Shown in pieces: positions 22,066 through 35,540 of a DNA stretch of 64,000 nt (positions are counted from its first letter, which is position 1; each line of letters opens with the position of its first letter). This DNA is from Astrocystis sublimbata. Taxonomy: Eukaryota; Ascomycota; Sordariomycetes; Xylariales; Xylariaceae. Under the pieces are notes generated by a model that was not told where the DNA came from, did not search any database, and was given only the letters and a program-made list of their open reading frames with translations. The stretch is from assembly GCA_022453515.1 (NCBI GenBank), contig JAJNNY010000039.1:1-64000 (forward strand). The letters are read 5' to 3'. Both the position numbers and the translations under genes were made by a program.

Positions 22066-24323
22066 ACGCTTGACAGAATTCCAACGTTTCAAACATCAAG
22101 TCCTATGAAAATGATGTTGGCCCTTGAGGATGCATTGTGCTAACGTGCTAACGGCGACGTAATCGGTTGTCAACTTCCTATCGTGAGCTTTTTGGGCCGG
22201 GCTGTCCCTACTGCAATTCTATTGTCGAAGAAATTGAACCGTGAGTGAAACTTGACCGATGCCGACGCTCCTACCATAAACCCAAGTTAGGGAATCTATG
22301 TCACCACTAGCTTTCACGCAGACTCCTAGGTTTGGTGGTGAGCTAGTTCGTCTCGGGCAAACCTGATTGGCACTCTCATCGCGACATGTTTGTATACAGC
22401 GCTAGCCATAATTGACGCAAGACGATGTTAATATGGTATTATGTCAGCATGTAAATTCAACACTAGAGAGTGGGGGTTATCACCCAGTACCAGGTGAGAA
22501 AGCTGATAGAGAAGGACCAGTGTGAGCGGCTTAGGTGAAAGTGAAGCTCACTTGAGCAATCCTTTAACATCTGAGGCAGTGCTGATTTGAGTTAGTTCTA
22601 ATCATGTTAACGTTGGGAGCCTGAATCATTGACGATGAGAGAGAGATCAACCATAGCCTCCCTCGTATGAGTTGAGTTCTGCGTATCTTCTGAAAAAACC
22701 TATCTCATCTAGTGATTGGCCTGTGGAACAGAAACAGTGATGTCGATCATTTGCTCGGTAAGCGCGCATGAGAGAAAACATTGAACATAGTTCTGTGCAA
22801 CGTTGGGTTGAAGGAATCCATTCACGTAATAGCGAGTTCAACGCAGTAGCTAGTATGAAATCCAGCACCACTTTTTCTTCGTAACTCTTCGTTTGGTGTT
22901 TGGTTGGTTGGAGCAACTTGGATAGGGGCGTCCCCGACTCTTTCCCCGAACCCCTCCTTAATAATGCAATGTAGATAGAGTTATGTGGGGAAGATGAAAC
23001 TGGAGCCACAGCTCACCCTTTTCACACGCACTGGAAATTTTCAAAGGTTCCCGGGCTTACAACGAGCTGAGCCAGGACGGACGAATCTACGACTGTAATG
23101 GTGACTTTCAAGCATGACTCATACTCAACTCCCCATGTCCTTTATGGTAATTATTACTATTATACTGAAGAGTATAAGACTAATCACAAATTCCGTGCTT
23201 ATGGGTCGTTATAACCTTCGGCCCCAGGGATGCGGAAAATTCCGTCCGAACTGTAACCGGGGTAAGATAGTGCCGAGGCAGTGTTAAAATACTGATCGTG
23301 TCCCCAGACCCACTGATCGCTATTGCTACCACCTACTGTCTTGATTTGCTACTCATTACTCTCGCGGTTCAAAGGCAGCAGTTGTGTTGTGAAGCTCAAA
23401 TACGTACCTTACTAGCTCTAGGCTATCAAATAATTATTTAGACGACTCCTTTGCTTATAGATTGCTCTTTGGCTTTAGGAGATATGAAATAATGGCTCTG
23501 GAAACACGATCAGTATCTTAACACTGCCTTGAGTGCTCCAATGTTACCGAGAGTCGAGCGTGAGTTGCATGCTTATCACTAGAAGTTGAAAAACGAGCGT
23601 GTGTGCAACAAGAGTCTTACGCATAGCTCGGGTATCACCGCGAGTTCCTGTTCCAAGATACCAGTATGCGTGGCAAATGTCAATTACACATAACACCAGC
23701 AGTTTGTGGAACTTACCGACGCAACACTTTCTCCTTTTGTGATTTACGTAAATTCAGTTTCAGAGTCGCTTACAGAATGAATGCACGAGTATAGCTACGG
23801 TCCGATAGCTGCTGCCGGCAGATGCAACGGCGACCGTCCGTTGCTGACCACCGTTACACTCGTGGCCTGACGATCTCATGTGTACCTGCTTTGGCATGCA
23901 AGGACAATTTGAGGCGACACGGCTATTGCCGGGAAACGCCTACTGTAACCTTGTCATATGCAGGTTTGACAGGGACGTCGGGGTATTAGTGGATCTGTCA
24001 GGCACTTGGATCTAGTGTACCACGAGCTGTCATTGCTAGGGCTGCTATGAGCCACATGTTGCGTGATGATTGCTTGACGAAGCTGGGGAAGAAAGTTGCC
24101 TCACTTCATGCCTGTTCTGAAAGAGAAAAAAATGGCATGGAATCCTAGGAAAGTTCCGAGAGCGCATTCAGGTCGCATTGAAAGAACCAATTACCGTATA
24201 CGACTACTCTCTGAATCTCCCTCTACTCTAGATCTTGTTCTTGCATGATCATGTGTAAGCGTATGTGTTATTCTCGTCATTGGCTAAGCTGTGAGTTTTA
24301 GTGATCAGAGGTCACCTTGAGAA
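22066..24323. other. Gene-free accessory DNA, about 2.3 kb
   Basis: AT-rich sequence without long frames. The largest, minus-strand 22647-23009, has no protein-like features. TpA-rich composition would fit old repeat-induced point mutation, but I have not measured it. Confidence 0.35.
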
Positions 24324-24371
24324 AAAAACCACACACCAATTCTTAGATAGTGTGGGGTCTGTGTGGTTTTT
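24324..24371. repeat. Perfect 12-bp inverted repeat (hairpin)
   Basis: The arm AAAAACCACACA at 24324-24335 is the exact reverse complement of TGTGTGGTTTTT at 24360-24371, with a 24-nt spacer. It stands alone in gene-free DNA. It may be a MITE remnant, a small foldback element or a transcript end. Confidence 0.5.
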
Positions 24372-25903
24372 GTTTGGGGTGGTCTCTGTACTAATGTTTC
24401 GATCGTGTGGCTTCCCGCCACATAAGATGAACCTACTGCAAGTCAGCTTGGAGCAAGGGTGACAACCCCGGCATAGCGGCTTTGGCGTTTGAATGCGGAA
24501 TGTTGTCCGTTGTTGTCCGTGCCCTACAGGTCAACCCTGACCCACGAAACCGCGTCTGGTAACTACATCGTGCGCATGTGATCTGAATTTTTCTTGGCTC
24601 ACGACTATAGCTATTGCGCAATATTTGACAGCCGCGACAACCAACCAAAACTTTAAATCCCTACCAAGTCAGGACAACTCCGTCTTCGTGTTTCATGAAC
24701 GGGGTATAACGAAGAAAGTAAACGTGGGGATGTATGATAGTAATGCCGCCAGCCCTCGGAGGTACATCCTTGAAGCAAAGGGATGCTCAACTCACCAGTA
24801 GTCGTTTAATTTAAGCTTACCTAAGGTTACTTGTGTCTGGGGTTCTCCGTCAAGTTAGAGCGTGGGGTAAGCCTCTTGGCGGCACTTTCGCAAGCTGGGC
24901 ACGGTTGGGGAATGTAACCGTGCGGCGGGTGCTGTCGTGCGGGCCGACTGATAATAGTAGGACGGATGAAGGGTTATGTAAGGGGCAAACGTGATAGAAC
25001 CAACCGATGGAGTTTTCTTGCCGCAAAGCTAGATTGACAGCTGAGACGGAGTTATAACATATGCGATATACTCTTGGCTTTACTTTGGCAGGCCATTGAT
25101 CTCACGATAGCATCAAGATTCAAATTAGTATAGCAGAAATCGATGAACTTGTCAAAATTTCAAGCTCTTGGGGCAAAGTTGCCATCGTGTCTTTTTACAG
25201 ACTGAGGGCTACATACAATACATTAACTATACTATGTTCACACAAGCATTTCGAATAGCAATGTCTCATCACACGTCTGGTTGCAAAGGATGCCGTGTCA
25301 CACGGGTCACTTCCGGGCTACCCAAATAGGAAGCCTACGCGCCCTAAACCTCTGAATATATAGATGATTGGATCAGAGCTACGGATCTAGAAGGTCATGA
25401 GGACCTCCGTATGCAGGCGACAGCCAACAGGCATAAGTGAGGCGTTGCCGCAGACCCGAGGAAGGTCCGAAGCCGGCCTTAAGGGCTGCCAGAAGGAGCA
25501 TAAATAGAAGGGATTCCTCCAGCCTGGAGTAGAGGCTTTAGGAGGATATGGACCTTTTTGTGCCCTAGAGAATTATTAGCTAAATTAAAGCCTATTCCAA
25601 GCCCTAGAAATCTAGCCCTTGTTACATGCCGCCAAGGCTAAGCACGCCTTCATGCTTGCGCCTCTTCTTTTCATCAACCTTGAAAGCTGGCCACGTCCTG
25701 CCTTGGATTCGGCCCTTTACTCGGTCTTGGGTATGGGGTAAACAATTTGAAAATAGTTCGGTTCTTGCTCGGCGTCAATTATTGGGCAAAAACGGTCTGA
25801 AGACAACGAGATGGATTGTGAAGACTGCTATGGCATATCGTGCCTGGCTAAGGCCGCTTCTACAACTAAGCGAAGAACCGATATTCAGCAGGACAACTTC
25901 GAG
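24372..25903. other. Gene-free accessory DNA with dispersed-repeat trace
   Basis: No gene is supported. At 25568-25592 lies a 25-nt motif that recurs at 36726-36750 with three G-to-A differences, suggesting a degraded dispersed repeat. The plus-strand frame 25626-26153 overlaps the promoter and start of the small secreted-protein gene and is not itself convincing. Confidence 0.35.
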
Positions 25904-25909
25904 TATAAG
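25904..25909 (+). promoter_or_regulatory. TATA box of small secreted-protein gene
   Basis: TATAAG, 140 bases before the ATG at 26044, followed by a CA-rich leader typical of strongly expressed fungal genes. Confidence 0.45.
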
Positions 25910-26043
25910 TATGTGTCAACGCCTCCGGATTCTTGACTTTCACTCATCACCAACAACAGCAGATCAAACCAACCAACAACCTCACTCCCAACACACTCTT
26001 CCACCAACAGTTCGCAATCCTTTGCAAATTCCAAACAGTCAAA

Positions 26044-26391
26044 ATGCAGACCTCAGTCATCGCCATCCTTTCCTTCGTGGCTCTGGCCGTTGCCCGGCCC
26101 CAGCAGCCTGCTCAGCCGGCTCGCCACATCAGCATCACCAAGGCTACCGATGACCCCGAGGTGCCTATCCGCAGCTTCATCGTCGATGTCCCTGTCGTCG
26201 GCGGTGGCTTCACCGACTATACCTTCCTGCGAAACGTGACGGAGCTCGAGGAAGTCAGAGCCGAGGTTTCCGCCACCTGCGTCGCCATCGGCACCGACGG
26301 CAACATCGTCGGCAAGCCTTTCGGCCTCCTCAACCCCCTCCACCTGTCCGACACCGGTGTCGACCTCAAGGCCATCACCTGCACCGTCTAA
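26044..26391 (+). CDS. Small secreted protein, two cysteines
   Basis: A 115-aa single-exon protein. The signal peptide is clear (MQTSVIAILSFVALAVA, cleavage before RPQQ). A short Pro/Gln-rich spacer (RPQQPAQPAR) could be a pro-region. The mature part has only two cysteines, in SATCVAIG and in the C-terminal ITCTV, suited to one disulfide. One N-glycosylation sequon is in RNVTEL. The coding sequence is strongly GC-rich at third codon positions compared with the AT-rich flanks, suggesting a highly expressed gene. The ATG sits in a good context (TCAAAATGC) after a CA-rich leader. I do not recognise a family. Possible roles are effector, wall or surface protein, all inferred from secretion and size. 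Confidence 0.8.
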   Translation: MQTSVIAILSFVALAVARPQQPAQPARHISITKATDDPEVPIRSFIVDVPVVGGGFTDYTFLRNVTELEEVRAEVSATCVAIGTDGNIVGKPFGLLNPLHLSDTGVDLKAITCTV

Positions 26392-27612
26392 GGGCTCACA
26401 CAAAAAAAAATGCATATCTCTCTTCATCAAGCTTGCGAGGGATGATGCGGCATCGACTTGCACGACATACTTGGCACACTCAGCACCGTATCGGGGCTCT
26501 TGTCAATCTCGGGACGATAAGTCGGATTTTCACAGCCCTTGCCAACGTTCTATTCGTGGGGGAGCCCCCTCAGCCCTGTCAGCAATAGCGGAAAACTCTT
26601 CAAATGTATATAGTTCAACACAGTTACAGGCGGGTTCCCACTTGCGCTTGGTAGAGCATTACACAATCGATCGATCGCATTAACATCATGATGAGCCAAT
26701 GAAAAATACGTGAAGCTTCTTAATGCCTTTGTGTGAATTTTCTGGAGATGTGAGACTTATCGTCAGCAAACTATTCTTCATGTCAAGTATGCAGGATCCA
26801 TATCATCATCCCCACCGTAGGGATGCAGGACATACACCTTTGGTTAGATAGTATTCTTAATTAAATCTATCTTCTAGCTCTCATAACCTAGCTTAAGAGA
26901 CATCGATTCTTCACTTGTAGCAAGACAATAAATGATATGAGCGTAGCAATAGTCACTGTTTGCCTTTACAACACACCGGAGGGGTCCTAAGGCTTTTGCT
27001 GTCTTGGCTTCTCCATCTCTTCACTGTCAGAAACTCACGAAATACTGTCATTTCCGCCTACAGCTGCAATTACAACATGGAATAAAGATGACCGCACGTA
27101 AATAGCCACGCTCATAGAAAATGGGTGATGTAGCATAGGCTGCCAATGATCCAGTGGAATAATTGCGAGGTCGAGTACGAACATACTAGTAATCACCAAT
27201 ACAGTCAGTATCTACCACTAATAGCGATCGCCCAACTCATCATTAGGAAATTTAGCGGAAATACGGATACACAATCCCGGTGTGTGATTCAGGAAAGACG
27301 GAAAGTGACCCCTTACAGAGTCTATGACGGTAACATGGTGGCATGGTCAAGGTGGGCCGACCGGCAGCCGAAAACCTTAAATCATATCTAGTCGCACAGA
27401 ATCTGCCACCGCGGCCAGACGCCACCTGAATGTCTTTGTTTCTTCAACAAGCACCACAGGTCTGACATCGACTTTGAAAACCTTTAATGCATTATCATAT
27501 AAGATTACATACATTATCACAACAGTGACAGTCGTGAGTGAGTGAAACAAACGCTAATGCAGAGAGATGCCAACAGAATCAAAACCATGAATTACACAAT
27601 CATACGCCCGCA
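26392..27612. other. Intergenic DNA at the boundary to the gene-dense half
   Basis: About 1.2 kb without a supported gene. It contains the 3' regions of the small secreted-protein gene and of the minus-strand GT90 gene (convergent). Confidence 0.4.
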
Positions 27613-29556
27613 TTACGTCAAATCATCCACATACCCCAGCTGGTCCCGTTTCTCGTCACACACACGCGCAAACTCGAGGAGCAGCCTCCACACATACAGC
27701 AGCATGTCCTCCCGCCTCAGCACCCTATTGCTCCACGCCCTGCCCTCCTCGGCGATGAAGTTGGCCGCCCTATCGCCATTGGCGTCGCGGCTGAAGTAGT
27801 CGAGGATGGCGTACAGATCCCGGAAGGTATTGTCCATGGGGGCGAAATGCAGCCAGGGCACGAGCCGGTCATCGTGCCACTCGGCGTAGATGCTTGCCTT
27901 GATGGGCAACGACGTTGACAGCAAGAAGCCCCTGAACCGGGCGCTGAAGCTGTTCCCGTCCACATCCGGCATGTACTTATACGCGTACTGCTCTTTCATC
28001 GGGATCCCGCTGACCGTGTGTAAGTAAGGATTCACATAGTCGCAGCCCGAGTCATCCGGGAAGCACAGCAGCTCGGTGAAGCCCGCATTCGCAAACGACG
28101 AAAGCCACTTGCCCACGCCCCCATTCTTCAGCTTCGCAAACCCGTAGCGCTCCTTCGACGGCATCTGGAACGTCTCGCCGCTGCGATCTTTGCGCTTCTC
28201 GGCCGCGGATACAGCCGTGCCGTTCAGCATTTCGATCAAGCGGTGCCGCTGGAAGTGGCGCCAGTTGGCGGCCTTGTTGCGGCCGCCCGAGGCGACGCCG
28301 CGCCACACGGCGCCCGTGTTCTTGTCGCGCCACTCGGGCCCGTGCGAGTCGCCGCCCGAGTACATGGGGTCGTCGGTCAGGTACATGGCGCCGGGGATCA
28401 GGATGTCGTTGTTGGTCGTCAGCTTGCACCCGCCGAACAGGGGCACCAGCTGCTTCGAGGTCGCGATGCTCAGGGGCTCCGCGAAGGTGCCGTGCAGCCC
28501 GCGCAGGTGCGGCTGGGTGCACGGGTCCAGCGACGCCGTGTAGTTCCGCACGTACCCCTCGTACGTGAACTCGGGCTGCCATTCTTTGCCCGGCAGCTCG
28601 GGCCGTTCTCCTTTCATCTTGAGGCCCTCCGACTTTTGCGACGGCGAGTCCGGCGCGCAGGCTGTGCGTGTGAAATCCCAGTAATTCCCTGATTCCCACT
28701 TCGGGCCCTTGGGCTTTTTCTTGTTTTTCTGCTTATTCTTGTCATCTCCCGTCGTTGTCGTCCTCGCAACATCCACGGCCGCAAGCCCCGTATACCGCCC
28801 CACCGTCTCGTTCCGTGCGCGCATGACCTTGCGCGACGCCTGCTCCTTCTCCAACATCTTATTTATATCCTCCCACTTCGCCACGACCCTCGACTCGTCC
28901 ATCATGTTCACCGGCATATCGACGTCTGGCAGGAACGGCGCCGCCTCCTCGATAAGCCCCGACCACAGCTGCACCCACGGCACATGGCCTTCGGTATCTC
29001 CTGTGGAATTTACGCTGCCGTTGCGCACGCGCACGACGAATTCGGCATCCGAAGCCTGCGCCGCCGTCAGCGCGGGGTCTCTGCCCCAGAACGGCGCGAC
29101 GTCCGCGTATATACGGTCGAAGAAGGACTCGACGAGCACGGCGTCGTGGTCCAGCGCATAGGCGACCCAGTGTTCAAAGCCGGGCGGCGGATGTCGTCCG
29201 CGGCGCGCGCGGTATCTAGCCGCAGCGGTGCCGACGTCGTGGCTTTGTTCTTTGAGGAGGTTTGCGTGTAGGACGTGGGCCGAGCCGATGAGGTCGTCGA
29301 TGGGGTGTGTGCGCGAAGCTGAGGCCGTCTGGTTCCAGAAAAAGTCGAAGTAGCGCGATTTCGAGGACAGGTAGTTGTGGATCGAAAAGCCGCCCTGCTC
29401 CTCGCGCTGGTTGACGAGGAGGTATGACGAGGTCAGGAATAGGGAGACGAGGATTGTGAGCGCGAGGTATTGCATGCGCGTCCGCCATCGGCCGCTGAAG
29501 AGCGCGCTGTCGGGCAGCTCCTCGAGCCAGCGCCGGAGAAGGCGGGCGCCGAACAT
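27613..29556 (-). CDS. GT90-family glycosyltransferase (CAP10-like)
   Basis: Predicted type II Golgi membrane glycosyltransferase of family GT90, the family of cryptococcal Cap10 and beta-1,2-xylosyltransferase. It probably adds xylose or another pentose or hexose to glycolipids, glycoproteins or wall mannans. The frame is a single exon of 647 aa. A short cytoplasmic tail with basic residues is followed by one helix at about residues 29-47 (YLALTILVSLFLTSSYLLV), then a lumenal stem. The catalytic part has the family block AMYLTDDPMYSGGDSHGPEW, then VWRGVASGGRNKAANWRHFQ, YAYKYMPDVDGNSFSARFRG, and the C-terminal YAEWHDDRLVPWLHFAPMDN. A lysine-rich insert (KNKQKNKKKPKGPKW) lies in the middle. 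The donor and acceptor are not deducible from sequence. Confidence 0.9.
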   Translation of the reverse strand: MFGARLLRRWLEELPDSALFSGRWRTRMQYLALTILVSLFLTSSYLLVNQREEQGGFSIHNYLSSKSRYFDFFWNQTASASRTHPIDDLIGSAHVLHANLLKEQSHDVGTAAARYRARRGRHPPPGFEHWVAYALDHDAVLVESFFDRIYADVAPFWGRDPALTAAQASDAEFVVRVRNGSVNSTGDTEGHVPWVQLWSGLIEEAAPFLPDVDMPVNMMDESRVVAKWEDINKMLEKEQASRKVMRARNETVGRYTGLAAVDVARTTTTGDDKNKQKNKKKPKGPKWESGNYWDFTRTACAPDSPSQKSEGLKMKGERPELPGKEWQPEFTYEGYVRNYTASLDPCTQPHLRGLHGTFAEPLSIATSKQLVPLFGGCKLTTNNDILIPGAMYLTDDPMYSGGDSHGPEWRDKNTGAVWRGVASGGRNKAANWRHFQRHRLIEMLNGTAVSAAEKRKDRSGETFQMPSKERYGFAKLKNGGVGKWLSSFANAGFTELLCFPDDSGCDYVNPYLHTVSGIPMKEQYAYKYMPDVDGNSFSARFRGFLLSTSLPIKASIYAEWHDDRLVPWLHFAPMDNTFRDLYAILDYFSRDANGDRAANFIAEEGRAWSNRVLRREDMLLYVWRLLLEFARVCDEKRDQLGYVDDLT

Positions 29557-30777
29557 GGCGATGGCTGGGCGCTCTCGCTCCGCTGCCGCTGCGGTGTTTC
29601 TTGCCGTTTACGAGGGTTGGCGAGTAAGTACGAGTAGGTTGCGGCTCGAAACGAGCGAGGAGTCCCTAAGGGGAGGGAGGTGGGTGGGCAAGTCGAGTGT
29701 TTGGGAGAATTATACTAGTGACAAGTTCCTCGTGAAGCTGGTGAATGCCGGCGAGCTAAAGTCGCGATGCCACAAGGCGTGGAAGCAATGATTGACTGTA
29801 TTAGGCGTGAGTCTAAGCATGGGCCAAGGCGTTAGTCAAGACTACGAGCACTCCGTTTACTCGCTCATTATCCAGGTGTTGCTGTGTACAAAGGGAGAGC
29901 GAATTGTTTGTTCCTGTTTCAAGCCAACCTCGCTAATCTCACGCACCTCCCTCGCCTCCACGCCGCACTCGCATCTTCGCCGTTCCCCCCCTTTCACCTC
30001 CCAATTTTCTAGCCCATCAATTAACTAGGCAACGTCCGGCGCCGTTGCCGAGACTTGTAGCTCCCTCGCGCCGCCCCAGGCCGAGAGAAGCAAGGGAGAA
30101 AGAGTGGAGATGGTGAAGATCATTGGCATCCTTAGGGCTTTGTTTCGAACGGTTCAGAACGAGTCCAGAAGCAGCAGGTGCGGTAGTTGCTTATTTGTGA
30201 TTGCGTTGTGCGGTAGTCGCTCATTTGTGATCGCGTTCGTTCGCAGTATAGTACTGAGTGTCAGACTGCTGGTTGATGATAGATGCATGCAAGTGGCGCA
30301 TCCCGTGGCGTATCCCGTGGCGTTAGGTGTTTCTATTGTTTCAAACGATGAATAAGACTGATGAGACAAGATGAGAGAAAGATTCCATAGGCGCGCTGTA
30401 ATAGACAGGTATAGCTGGGTAGATGAACAACATTCTTAAAGGGGTAAATAAAAGGCTGCAAGGTACCATTTGCACAGGCAACATAGATCGTAAATCATAG
30501 AACATTAGTTCGTGTGAAGGATGATCTCAAGATCTCGGTCACGAGTCATGTGAGTCAGACACTAAAGTGCGGATATTTCGATCTAGGTAGGTCCCTTACA
30601 ACTCACCTAACCTAACTCGTATATGAGTCTCACTCTCACCATCTCACTTTCAAAGCCAACACTCAGCATGAAAATCACAGCATATCATGCTAAACCTCAA
30701 AGTTCCTTGACGGCATATCATAAACTGTACCCAGATCATCATAAAGACTAAATACTACAACCTCCTTAGACACCTAC
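29557..30777. other. Intergenic DNA between GT90 and GH30 genes
   Basis: About 1.2 kb containing the GT90 promoter and the 3' region of GH30. It includes a 30-nt tandem duplication, reported separately. No coding frame is supported. Confidence 0.4.
30178..30237 (+). repeat. 30-nt tandem duplication
   Basis: Two adjacent 30-nt units (30178-30207 and 30208-30237), each beginning GTGCGGTAGT and ending GCGTT, differ at three positions, all T in the first copy and C in the second. All three changes are transitions. A further 12-nt repeat with GCG(C/T)ATCCCGTG lies near 30298-30325. Confidence 0.7.
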
Positions 30778-33708
<2,931 letters not shown>

Positions 33709-35540
33709 CTACCCCAACCCAACACCCGCCTCCCCCTCCACCTTCTCCTTCTCCTTCCTCTTGCTCTCCAAGAACTCAGCCTCCTTCTCCGTCCTCCAGT
33801 CACAAGCCTCGGCAAACTCGCACCAGTGGCACTTATACGTCTCCTCGATGGCGACACCCTGCGGCTCGCGTTCGCCGCGCCACCACTTCAGATTATCCTT
33901 CAGGAATCCCTCCAGGGCCTCGGGATCGTTGGGAAACGAGTTATTGCCCAGGACGCGCTCGGTCTCGCGGTGACGGTACTCGACGGACAGCAAGTCGCCG
34001 ATGGAGGCGGCGCCGCGGGGGAATGTGGCGCGCAGCTCGGCGCATATGAGGGGTATGATCTGCGAGAGCGAGCGGTAGCCGATGAGATCGGGGACTTCGG
34101 TCTCTGTGCGCGCTGTTGTCTCAGACGAGGAAGAGGGCGAGACGTCGGTGTCGGCGTCGTAGAAGATCTCGTCGTGCAAGCCGCCGATCTGCGCTATGAA
34201 GCCATCGGAGAAGCGTGCCTCGGTGTTGAGTCCGTAGCGGTGGAAAATGGCGGCGAAGTCGAGCTTGTCTGTGGCCATGTCGGAGATGAGACGGTGGTAC
34301 AGAAACAGTTGCACACGCGCGGGGCGCAGGGCCGGGCCCGAGGGCAGCCGGTCCGAGCCACGCGTCTTGACGTCTGTCAGGTACACCCTCATGTGGCTTG
34401 TGCCGAGGTAATCCATGATAGACGCCTGTTGCTTGGTCTGATTCTCTTCAGTAGAGCCAGCCAAATCCAGTTCCTCCTCGAAGCTGGCATTCGGACTCTC
34501 GTGGCTCAGCTGGTCGATGACGCCATTGAAGAACTCGCCCTCCATGACGCCCCAGACCTCGAGCTCCCTCGTCTTGCCCGTATCCCTCAGCGTGCGCAGG
34601 CCCTGGACGAGGTTCCACAGACGCAGAGCGAAGGCCTCCTCGCGGGAGACGATGTCGACCTGGACCGTAGTATGGACCTCGTCCTCGAGCTTCTGGTGCA
34701 CCTTGGTCCCACCTCTCATGGCGGGCGTGATGGTCTTCCGGCCACCGGGTAGCCGCGTGAGCGTGTACCAGTGCTGCAGCTCGCACCAGGCGCCGGCGGC
34801 TAGGTCGGTTACGGTCAGAGGCCGTTTGGGGAAGGATCGGAAGCGCTGGAGCGGCGTGCGGGTGTCAGGTCCCTTCTTCTCCTTGGGTTGTTTTCGGGTT
34901 GTTGGGACTGGAGTCTCAGGTTCTAAACTGATGAGCGCGCGGCTCACTAGACGGAGGCGCTTCTGGTCAGTGTCAGATACACGTAGTGACGAGGGCAGTC
35001 GTAGGGTACGGTCCGAGAAGCGGGAGGGAGACGGGAGGAAGACAGAAGGAAGACGGGAGGGGGTCAGAGGCCGAGGGCAGACTCACGATCCGGGTATGCG
35101 ACTGGCTCGGCGGGCTCGACTGGATCCAGCGACATGGCGTCATGTTCCAGACGTGATGCGCTCGCAGTCGTGTCGTTCGGGGTTGACAGCGCTCGAATTG
35201 GGCCAGGCACCTCAGTGGTGAAAGATGGTTCATCTCCCACCTGGGTCGGGGTGCTTGCATCATAGTGACCACTGTGATTGGGCCTTGTGTTGGTAAAGGT
35301 GGTGGCTATCGTGGTCGTCGCGTTTGCGGTCCTGGTCGTCGTGATGGTCGCTGTCGCTGTCGCTGAGGTTGAGGTCGAGGCCCGTGGGGAGTTGGAGTTG
35401 GTGTTGGACGCAAGGTCGGCGAGAATCTGCTCGACTAGCTGCTCCTCGCCGGCGGAGAAGTCGGACCCGTAGTCGGTGTCGTCATCGATTTCTGGCGCCA
35501 TGCCGAAACTCTTCGCGACTCCGGGCATGGTGACAGCCAT
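33709..35540 (-). CDS. exo5: Exonuclease V (Exo5/Dem1), Fe-S single-strand DNA exonuclease
   Basis: Ortholog of yeast mitochondrial exonuclease V, a single-strand-specific DNA exonuclease of the PD-(D/E)XK class needed for mitochondrial genome maintenance. Exons are 35540-35087 and 34946-33709 with a 140-nt intron (563 aa). The acidic motif DDDTDYGSDFSAGEEQLVEQ near the N-terminus is typical of fungal Exo5. A Ser/Thr-rich low-complexity linker (residues about 45-130) follows. The nuclease core shows MRGGTKVHQKLEDEVH and YLTDVKTRGSDRLP, with the active-site D-x-K. Four Fe-S ligands are visible: Cys206 in AGAWCELQHWY and Cys524, 527 and 533 in YKCHWCEFAEACDW. The tail is Lys/Glu-rich. No clear mitochondrial presequence is seen at this start, so an alternative start or nuclear location is possible. 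Confidence 0.92.

Noticed and set aside
1..27612. Secondary-metabolite gene cluster
   Set aside because: A regulator, a glycosyltransferase and a FAD oxidase are present, but there is no synthase or backbone enzyme and the genes are spread over large gaps.
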